Shown here: positions 1 through 5,470 of the stretch, in pieces
Layout of the letters: each line of letters starts with the position of its first letter
Numbering within the stretch: position 1 is the stretch's first letter
Origin: Bacillota bacterium
Lineage (GTDB): Bacteria > Bacillota_B > Desulfitobacteriia > Desulfitobacteriales > Desulfitobacteriaceae
Reading direction: 5' to 3'
NCBI GenBank assembly: GCA_021779415.1
Contig: JAJYAS010000061.1
Coordinates: 1 to 10,340, forward strand
DNA: 10,340 bases
Program-made: the position numbers and the translations under genes
The notes under the pieces: generated by a model
Database searches by the model: none
Told to the model about the DNA's origin: nothing
The model's input: only the letters and a program-made list of their open reading frames with translations

Positions 1-81
1 AGTGCACAAGGATGTGCACTGCCGGCAACTGCGCCAAGGAGGGCGCATTTGCCGGGAACCCCGCTCCCCAAAGCCGGGAGC
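1..81. other. Tandem GC-rich hairpins, candidate structured RNA or palindromic repeat element
   Basis: Three consecutive inverted repeats fill this stretch. Hairpin 1 (1-20) has a perfect 8-bp stem, AGTGCACA/TGTGCACT, closing an AGGA loop. Hairpin 2 (about 23-55) has an outer 7-bp stem, CCGGCAA/TTGCCGG, and an inner 6-bp stem, TGCGCC/GGCGCA, around the loop AAGGAG. Hairpin 3 (63-81) has a GCTCCC/GGGAGC stem. No T-run follows any of them on either strand, so they are not ordinary terminators. No reading frame resembling era, the usual gene after cdd, is visible. The DNA is clearly richer in G+C than the neighbouring genes. The strand, and whether it is transcribed at all, cannot be decided. 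It could be a small RNA, a leader, the 3' region of a gene left of the window, or a dispersed palindromic repeat. The element may continue beyond the left edge. Confidence 0.5.
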
Positions 82-124
82 TTGAACGGTTAGTTTGCTC
101 TGCGTCGTAACACCGAGCGCTGGG

Positions 125-580
125 TCACACAAGTCCCATCCCAAACGCATCCGGCAATAACGTTTTCAGTCTCGTCACCCGAATTCCCCCCTGCCCATTA
201 ATTAAAATCACCGGGCAGTCCACTGCAAACTCACGAATCACTTGCCGACATGCACCACAAGGTGAAGGGAACTCATCTGTCGGTACGGCAATGGCGATTC
301 CCTTCAATTCTCGTTCCCCTTGAGCCACTGCCTGAAAAATCGCATTCCTTTCGGCGCAAACCGTCAAACCGTAACTCGCATTCTCGACGTTACACCCACT
401 GTAGATCTTTCCTGATGAAAAAAGCACGGCAGCCCCAACTGGGTAGTGGGAATACGGAACATACGCCTGTTGGTAGGCCGCCTGAGCTTGATGGATCAGT
501 CCTTGCTGGACCTCCTCCTCTAGTTCCGACTCAAGTACTGGCTCTATGATTCCTAACACCTGAACTTCATCCTGTTTCAA
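125..580 (-). CDS. cdd: Cytidine deaminase
   Basis: Zinc-dependent cytoplasmic enzyme of pyrimidine salvage that hydrolyses cytidine and deoxycytidine to uridine and deoxyuridine plus ammonia. The signature is complete: the C75-A-E77-R motif carries the first zinc Cys and the catalytic Glu, and P-C108-G-A-C111-R-Q carries the other two zinc ligands, as in the small tetrameric Bacillus-type enzymes. Upstream conserved segments (YVPYSHYPVGAA, GCNVENASYG) are also present. At 151 residues it is longer than the roughly 136-residue B. subtilis protein because of an acidic N-terminal extension of about 20 residues. The start is TTG at 578-580, preceded by AGGAG (589-593) with 8-nt spacing; there is no in-frame ATG before the catalytic core. 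It is the last gene of the ybeY-dgkA-cdd run; the usual next gene, era, is not seen in the remaining 124 bases. Confidence 0.95.
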   Translation of the reverse strand: MKQDEVQVLGIIEPVLESELEEEVQQGLIHQAQAAYQQAYVPYSHYPVGAAVLFSSGKIYSGCNVENASYGLTVCAERNAIFQAVAQGERELKGIAIAVPTDEFPSPCGACRQVIREFAVDCPVILINGQGGIRVTRLKTLLPDAFGMGLV

Positions 581-588
581 ACATAAAA

Positions 589-593
589 CTCCT
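589..593 (-). promoter_or_regulatory. Ribosome binding site deciding the cdd TTG start
   Basis: The minus strand reads AAAGGAG, then TTTTATGT, then TTG. AGGAG lies 8 nt from the TTG that opens the cdd frame. It lies only 4 nt from an out-of-frame ATG that opens a five-codon frame (567-584). The TTG is therefore the best-placed start for the real gene. Confidence 0.6.
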
Positions 594-662
594 TTAAACA
601 GCTATTCCTATCAACTAATTAGCCTACTTGGATAACGAGACGTAAGGCCCTGAGCTTTCCTG

Positions 663-1046
663 CTAGAAGATCTGGTAAGCGAAACGATACAGCCGTGGAA
701 AAAAGACAATCAACCCGATAACAACAGCTTGAATTGCAGTCACCAAAACAGCGCCTGCAGCTACATCCTTAGCCATTCCTGCCAGCGGATGAAAGTTCGG
801 CTGAACCATATCCACTAAAATTTCGAGGGCGGTATTCATAACTTCCGCACCTATTACACTGCCAATCGCCAAAATAAGAATCAACCATTCAAAACGCGAG
901 ACCTTGCTCCACCAGGCAAAGAATAACACAATAATTCCAGCAAAAACATGGAACTGTAAATGCCCCTGCGTCTTCCAGGCGTAAAGCATCCCCCGCCAAG
1001 CTTGAGTTAAACTGCGCCAAAACCCTGGTTTCTGATATCTCCCCAT
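663..1046 (-). CDS. dgkA: Undecaprenol/diacylglycerol kinase (DagK family membrane kinase)
   Basis: Small integral-membrane lipid kinase. In Gram-positive bacteria this family mainly phosphorylates undecaprenol to undecaprenyl phosphate, feeding the carrier-lipid pool of wall synthesis, rather than diacylglycerol. With the start used here it has 127 residues, close to the roughly 123 of the B. subtilis protein. It shows the family signature E68-V-M-N71-T-A-L-E75 followed by VD (78-79), then K93-D94 and AAG (96-98). Three hydrophobic helices lie near residues 32-48, 53-70 and 96-117, and the N terminus is amphipathic and basic. A frame extends to an ATG at 1056-1058, but that ATG has no ribosome binding site and overlaps the GGAGG serving the ATG at 1044-1046, so the shorter form is chosen. 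It lies 39 nt after ybeY and 82 nt before cdd, in the widespread ybeY-dgkA-cdd order. Confidence 0.92.
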   Translation of the reverse strand: MGRYQKPGFWRSLTQAWRGMLYAWKTQGHLQFHVFAGIIVLFFAWWSKVSRFEWLILILAIGSVIGAEVMNTALEILVDMVQPNFHPLAGMAKDVAAGAVLVTAIQAVVIGLIVFFPRLYRFAYQIF

Positions 1047-1051
1047 GCTAT

Positions 1052-1056
1052 CCTCC
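1052..1056 (-). promoter_or_regulatory. Ribosome binding site of dgkA
   Basis: The minus strand reads GGAGG five nucleotides before the ATG at 1044-1046. It sits on top of the alternative upstream ATG (1056-1058), which itself has no Shine-Dalgarno sequence. This fixes the dgkA start at 1046. Confidence 0.65.
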
Positions 1057-1085
1057 ATTAGTTACGCGCGAGAGTGCTTTGAAGG

Positions 1086-1556
1086 CTATAATCTTTCTAA
1101 CCCCAATATAGCCATCACCTCTTCTTCTTTACTGCGCATCTCTTGTTTATCGCTTTCCTCTTCATGATCGTAGCCTAATAAATGGAGCGTCCCATGGACA
1201 GCAAGGTAAACAATCTCCCGTTCAAAGGAATGTCCATAGTCACCTGCTTGCTCCCTTGCCCTTTCAACGGAAATAACAATATCTCCGAGCATTTCATCTT
1301 CAAACTCCGAATCGGGTTCATCCGTTTCATCTTGTAAGGCAAACGAAAGAACATCCGTCGAGCGATCCACCCCTCGATACTCTCTATTTAACTCATGAAT
1401 GCGCTTGTCATCAACCAGCATCAGGCTCACTTCTGCTTCTTCCGGTCCACCTGACAGTTGAATGGCCTCTTTAATTGCCTGCTCTAATAAAATAGCGAGT
1501 GGCTCACGCCGTTCAAGTAAAATTGTATCTTCTTCCCAAGTAACGTCAAGGATCAC
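1086..1556 (-). CDS. ybeY: Endoribonuclease YbeY / rRNA maturation factor
   Basis: UPF0054-family metal-dependent endoribonuclease of the cytoplasm, implicated in 16S rRNA 3'-end maturation and 70S ribosome quality control. The zinc motif is complete: H121-G-T-L-H125-L-L-G-Y-D-H131 supplies three His ligands. The conserved central segments [16 protein letters not shown] (about 57-72, with R60) and GDIVIS (91-96) are also present. Its 156 residues match the B. subtilis orthologue (about 157). The start is GTG (1554-1556), preceded by AAAGGAG and a 10-nt spacer; no in-frame ATG lies nearby upstream. It follows pgpH by 51 nt and precedes dgkA, as in many Firmicutes, so it is probably cotranscribed with both. 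Confidence 0.95.
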   Translation of the reverse strand: MILDVTWEEDTILLERREPLAILLEQAIKEAIQLSGGPEEAEVSLMLVDDKRIHELNREYRGVDRSTDVLSFALQDETDEPDSEFEDEMLGDIVISVERAREQAGDYGHSFEREIVYLAVHGTLHLLGYDHEEESDKQEMRSKEEEVMAILGLERL

Positions 1557-1607
1557 GCGCCCTTAACTCCTTTCAAATTAGAAACTAAGCTCGATCGTAA
1601 TAGCGAG

Positions 1608-3863
1608 TTAAGTTTCAACGTTATCGTTTTGCTCTAAATCCGTTTCCAGATGGTTCTCTGGGTCCTTTTCATTTTCTGCTCCGACGATATTCTCATTGCC
1701 CTCTTGTTTAACGGTCTTTTCGCGCATTGCTGGCATCTCCGGATACTCGACACGCGAATGGAAAATCCCGCTCAGCACACGGACAAAAGCCATCGCGATC
1801 CGATCTAAATCTTGAAATGTCAGATCACATTGGTCTAACTGCCCATCGTTTAACTTGTCCTTGATGATTTTTCGAACCAGCCCTTCGACACGTCCCGGTG
1901 TGGGTTGTTTCATGGACCGAACCGCTGCTTCCACATTGTCAGCCAACGTAACAAGGGCGGCCTCTTTGGTCTGAGGTCTTGGCCCTTCATAATGGAAAGC
2001 TTCTTCAGGGACCTCATCTTTTTCTTCACGTGCTTTATGATAAAAAAAGCTGACTAAGCCATCGCCATGATGTTGCATAATAATATCTTGGATCTGCTGT
2101 GGAAGTTTGTTTTCCTTGGCCAGTTCCAATCCATCTTTGATGTGGGAGGTAATAATTAGTGAGCTAAGAGTAGGGGCAATCTTATCATGAGGGTTATCTT
2201 GGGTAAACTGATTCTCAATGAAAAAGTAGGGGCGTTTTAATTTTCCAATATCATGATACATGGCGGCAACTCTAACCAAGGTTGCATCCGCTTGAACGGC
2301 CTCAGCGGCGGCCTCTGCCAGATTACCGACCAAGATGCTATGGTGGTAAGTACCTGGTGCCTCCATTAATAAACGCTTCAACAACGGGCGATTGGGGTTG
2401 GACAGTTCCAAGAGCCGAACGGAAGAAGTAATGCGAAATCCCCACTCAAACCAGTGCAAAGCCCCTACTGTTAAGAACGAAGACGCCACCCCGTTGACTA
2501 TTCCCAATACCAAACCAACCAACCAAACCATTAAGCGCATACTGGTAGATAAGCCGATCGCACTGATCATTAAGACATTGACTGCTGAAACAAATAATCC
2601 GGCGCGTGCCAAATCAGATCGCTGGCTCAAATGAGACACACTGTACACTCCGATGACCCCACCAAAAAGAGCCACTAAGCCTGTTTGCAAGCCGAAAGAG
2701 CTAGAAAGAGTGGGATCCACCATAACAGCCACAAAAATTGCTAGAATCATTGAAACAAGTAAAGCGACATCCTCATCAACTAAAATCGCAACCGTTATGG
2801 TCGCCCAAGCCACCGGAATGAGCATGCCCGACAAGGAGTTAAAGTCCGTTCCCCCAAGATTTAGGGCAATCACCCCACGTCCGATAGCTAGAACTAAGAT
2901 CATCGTCAGTCCAATCAAAACAAGACGGTTGGTTAAACGCAAAATATCCCGTTTGTATTGGAACAAATACCCTAAGATCGTCCCGAGACCAATGACGACA
3001 ATCAGGGCAATACCGGACACCACCTTCCAGGTACTGAGACTATTGATAAGCCCATAAGCGACCAAAACCCTGTAAACCTTTTCATCAACAATCTCGCCGG
3101 CACCCACAATTTTTTGGTTTGCCTTGTATTGGATTATATCCCGTTTTACCAGTGCCCGTGCGGCGGAACGCAATTTCCCTGTAATTTCTTGGTCAATAAT
3201 CAACGTAGGGCGTGTCACTTCTTGGTCCACAAACGCAACGTAGAAGACCTTAAAATCATCATGCAGCGCCGACTCATTAATATCTGCTTTCTCTTTTTCG
3301 CGCAGTGTTGGCACATCCGCATCAGTCCGAGCCCCTGTAAGTACATTACGCGCTCTAGCTAAAATAATATCTCCGCCGGTCTTTTCCGCCGCATTCAAAA
3401 CGTCTGGAGAATTCTTGAGTAGTGACGTTAACATGCCTTGTGATAACCCCGTAAACGGCTGTGTCTGTTTCAACTTGGCGGCACGTGCACTGTCATCCCC
3501 CGTGGTTGCTGCAGTCTCCCGCAGGACAGTGAATGCTTTTCCCAGGTCATTGATCAGGAGGCTTAAATATTCGTCATCCGGTTTATACACCGGCTGAACG
3601 GCTTTTGCCGCAGCATCCTGGTCTTGAGTATATTTCTCAGAATCCTCGATATCCTTATTCCCGGGCGCTGTAATAAGTTGGGGACTAGGTTCCCCTACTT
3701 CGAGATGTAGTTTGGAAACAAACAGACTTGATGATAAAAGAACCGTAAACAACAGAAAATACACCACCCCAACGACGACACGCAGCCAAGTGGTGTGATG
3801 TCTGAGCCAATCCATGCGACTGGATAGCCTCCCCCATAATTCAGTAACTTTTCTGATCTTCAT
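1608..3863 (-). CDS. pgpH: 7TMR-HD family cyclic-di-AMP phosphodiesterase (PgpH/YqfF)
   Basis: Membrane HD-domain phosphodiesterase. Characterised PgpH proteins hydrolyse c-di-AMP to pApA and so tune potassium and osmotic homeostasis and wall stress responses. The order is a short cytoplasmic N terminus, a first membrane helix (about 28-49), a large extracytoplasmic 7TMR-HDED domain (about 50-278), seven membrane helices (about 281-470) and a cytoplasmic HD domain (about 490-710). The likely metal ligands are all present: H508 (TYHHS), H537-D538 (MYHDIGK), H574 (TSH), H598-H599 (QHHGD) and D642 (LADNVEAA). An acidic tail of about 40 residues follows. With the start used here the length is 751 residues, against about 711-718 for B. 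subtilis and Listeria. The frame is open a further 90 codons upstream, but that part lies inside yqfD and has no good ribosome binding site. ATG at 3861-3863 follows AAGGATGAAGGT and gives the normal N terminus. phoH, which usually precedes this gene, is missing. Confidence 0.93.
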   Translation of the reverse strand: MKIRKVTELWGRLSSRMDWLRHHTTWLRVVVGVVYFLLFTVLLSSSLFVSKLHLEVGEPSPQLITAPGNKDIEDSEKYTQDQDAAAKAVQPVYKPDDEYLSLLINDLGKAFTVLRETAATTGDDSARAAKLKQTQPFTGLSQGMLTSLLKNSPDVLNAAEKTGGDIILARARNVLTGARTDADVPTLREKEKADINESALHDDFKVFYVAFVDQEVTRPTLIIDQEITGKLRSAARALVKRDIIQYKANQKIVGAGEIVDEKVYRVLVAYGLINSLSTWKVVSGIALIVVIGLGTILGYLFQYKRDILRLTNRLVLIGLTMILVLAIGRGVIALNLGGTDFNSLSGMLIPVAWATITVAILVDEDVALLVSMILAIFVAVMVDPTLSSSFGLQTGLVALFGGVIGVYSVSHLSQRSDLARAGLFVSAVNVLMISAIGLSTSMRLMVWLVGLVLGIVNGVASSFLTVGALHWFEWGFRITSSVRLLELSNPNRPLLKRLLMEAPGTYHHSILVGNLAEAAAEAVQADATLVRVAAMYHDIGKLKRPYFFIENQFTQDNPHDKIAPTLSSLIITSHIKDGLELAKENKLPQQIQDIIMQHHGDGLVSFFYHKAREEKDEVPEEAFHYEGPRPQTKEAALVTLADNVEAAVRSMKQPTPGRVEGLVRKIIKDKLNDGQLDQCDLTFQDLDRIAMAFVRVLSGIFHSRVEYPEMPAMREKTVKQEGNENIVGAENEKDPENHLETDLEQNDNVET

Positions 3864-3933
3864 ACCTTCATCCTTACTTTTCCGTGTCCACCTATTCCCA
3901 CACGCATCCGTCAAAATCATTGTCTTCGCTTGA

Positions 3934-5124
3934 TTAAGGATTAGCGTATACTGCCAGATCCTCGTAAGTTTCAACCTCAACTCTAACCCGCTCAGCACCT
4001 GAATTACTAGGAATAACCTTGACGTTTTCTTCCACAATCGGAACCATAGGTGTGATTTTACTCCGGACTTCCGTCCGAGCCGCCTGTTCAGCCAATTGAC
4101 GTGCTTCGACAACTGAACGTTCGAGGTGTACATTATGAAGTTCTTTATAGTTTACTCTTATAACTTCGACAGGGAAACTCCAATTCCTCCAGGGTTTCGA
4201 AAATGGACTAGTTACTTCTTCATTGGTCTGTTCAAACGGAGAATTCTGTGTTGTTACCATTATGACGCGGGAGCCAAATTTTATACCCCATCCCGTAGCA
4301 ACTCTTCCGCTTTCCTCCACTTTATCTTCAACCAAAGGGATTTGTTTTTCTGCGCTATACCACACACGCCCACGAACAAATCCTCTTGCCACAGCATTAT
4401 TCACTGCAGAAATCGGAGCATTAGGAGCACTTGGCAGACTGGAGTTTGAGGCTTGAGTAATCAACACTTGCCCAGCCCGGACAGTTTCCCCTTCATGGAC
4501 CTGAGGGGTTCCCTGTATCACCATAATCTCCTTGATGAGTCCTGCATGGCTAGCGACGAGATTACCCGCTTCTTTAGGGATGGACGGACGGATTTTCTCT
4601 GAGATCTTAATCTTAATGTCTGTTCCATTGCGTTCAATACCTATCCAAGCCGCGTCAGGTAATTGTTCCTGAAGTACTTTAGCTATCTGATTCAAATCTA
4701 AGCTTTTGGAATAGGCCCAAGTTTTAAGTCCTAGTTTCTCTGCCCGTTCCAAAACGTCAGAGGCTATTACATTACGATTTCCGGATACGGAAATCGTAAG
4801 GACAAGCTGGGATAATATGGTCAAGGCCATAGCAATTATAACAATCCCTGTCAATAGACCTTTTCTACGCCACCAGCGTGCTGCAACAAACGGCCAACCA
4901 TATTTGGCCACAATATGGACTCGTGTATGGGTTTGCCTTGCTGCCCTTCGCAAACGCCGAAAATCCGCAAGCTTGATCTGCGCCCGCATGCCACGTTCTG
5001 ATTTTTGAGTATGATAAAGCACTACCCCGTCCTTTAAGGCTTGATTAAGAAAGCGCGGTAACTGATCTCCCCGGGCGAGAAAATAAATCCGCCCCTGCCA
5101 AAACACCCGCAACCATTTAAACAT
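3934..5124 (-). CDS. yqfD: Sporulation protein YqfD
   Basis: Membrane protein of the YqfD family. In B. subtilis it belongs to the sigma-E (mother-cell) regulon; its biochemical role is not established. It has 396 residues, close to the family length. A basic cytoplasmic N-terminal region (1-88) is followed by one membrane helix (about 90-112). Next comes a POTRA/FtsQ-like segment (about 113-178, beginning ISVSGNRNV) and a sandwich-like stretch (GLIKEI... EGETVRAGQVL, about 195-222) resembling biotinyl/lipoyl-type domains. The C-terminal half is charged and presumably extracytoplasmic. Its ATG (5122-5124) shares one base with the TAA of yqfC (TAATG), and the strong AGGAGGGGAG ribosome binding site lies inside yqfC, so the two are translationally coupled. 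After its stop, 70 nt lead to pgpH. Confidence 0.92.
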   Translation of the reverse strand: MFKWLRVFWQGRIYFLARGDQLPRFLNQALKDGVVLYHTQKSERGMRAQIKLADFRRLRRAARQTHTRVHIVAKYGWPFVAARWWRRKGLLTGIVIIAMALTILSQLVLTISVSGNRNVIASDVLERAEKLGLKTWAYSKSLDLNQIAKVLQEQLPDAAWIGIERNGTDIKIKISEKIRPSIPKEAGNLVASHAGLIKEIMVIQGTPQVHEGETVRAGQVLITQASNSSLPSAPNAPISAVNNAVARGFVRGRVWYSAEKQIPLVEDKVEESGRVATGWGIKFGSRVIMVTTQNSPFEQTNEEVTSPFSKPWRNWSFPVEVIRVNYKELHNVHLERSVVEARQLAEQAARTEVRSKITPMVPIVEENVKVIPSNSGAERVRVEVETYEDLAVYANP

Positions 5125-5405
5125 TACTTAATCTCCCCTCCTTCAAAGGACAAGGATGCTATTTCCCCTTCGATCCGTAGTTCCGTAGGTAAGAGAACCT
5201 TGAGTACAAGCCCCTTTCCTAAAAAACAAACGTCCCCTTCAGCTGTCTCCAACCGAATTTCTTTATCGGAAAAATTAACAATACTCAAGTAATTCTCAAC
5301 CAGAATCTGCTGCCGTCCAGTTATCGTAATTTTCGGACCCTCTCCTGCCACATCTGGTGGAAAATCCAAAATATCGCCAACACTTGTTTGAATCTTTTTA
5401 AACAT
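5124..5405 (-). CDS. yqfC: Sporulation protein YqfC (YabP family)
   Basis: Small YabP/YqfC-family protein of 93 residues, the same length as the B. subtilis protein. It is predicted to act in the mother cell during sporulation with YqfD; molecular function is unknown. The sequence is short beta-rich repeats with no membrane segment. The family core ITGRQQILVENYLSIVNFSD (about 28-47) and the C-terminal LSFEGGEIK are visible. The ATG (5403-5405) follows GGAGGGG (5413-5419) at 7-nt spacing; that ribosome binding site forms the 3' arm of a terminator hairpin. It overlaps yqfD by 1 nt and is the first gene of the sporulation/housekeeping operon. Confidence 0.9.
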   Translation of the reverse strand: MFKKIQTSVGDILDFPPDVAGEGPKITITGRQQILVENYLSIVNFSDKEIRLETAEGDVCFLGKGLVLKVLLPTELRIEGEIASLSFEGGEIK

Positions 5406-5406
5406 G

Positions 5407-5448
5407 AAAAAGCCCCTCCCTTCATGTGATATTTATGAAGGGAAGAGC
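5407..5448 (-). terminator. Rho-independent terminator of the Rieske/cytochrome b genes
   Basis: On the minus strand, 22 nt after the cytochrome b stop, a 14-bp stem (5435-5448 pairing with 5412-5425, including two G-T wobbles) closes a 9-nt loop (5426-5434) and is followed by TTTTT (5411-5407). The stem core CCCTTCAT/ATGAAGGG is perfect. The 3' arm contains the yqfC ribosome binding site and the T-run ends one base before the yqfC ATG. Read-through RNA would therefore have that site buried. Confidence 0.8.
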
Positions 5449-5458
5449 CAAAATAGTC
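5430..5458 (-). promoter_or_regulatory. Possible sigma-E promoter for yqfC-yqfD
   Basis: On the minus strand, GACTATT (5452-5458) matches six of seven positions of the sigma-E -35 consensus KMATATT. After a 14-nt spacer comes CATAAATA (5430-5437), resembling the -10 consensus CATACANT with two mismatches. Start of transcription would be near 5423, inside the 3' arm of the terminator stem, about 20 nt before the yqfC ATG. It is assigned from consensus similarity and the known sigma-E control of yqfC in Bacillus; it is not proven. Confidence 0.4.
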
Positions 5459-5470
5459 CAAGCCTTTTAT

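Noticed and set aside
1047..1058. Earlier ATG for dgkA
   Set aside because: No Shine-Dalgarno before it; it overlaps the GGAGG that serves the ATG at 1044-1046.
2392..3597. Several plus-strand open frames opposite pgpH
   Set aside because: They are antisense shadows of a conserved membrane protein gene: no domain, no ribosome binding sites, composition follows the complement of the real gene.
3864..4133. 90-codon N-terminal extension of the pgpH frame
   Set aside because: It lies mostly inside yqfD in another frame, has no good ribosome binding site, and the family N terminus begins at the ATG at 3861-3863.
4126..4456. Plus-strand frames opposite yqfD
   Set aside because: Antisense to a conserved gene; no motif or start signal supports them.
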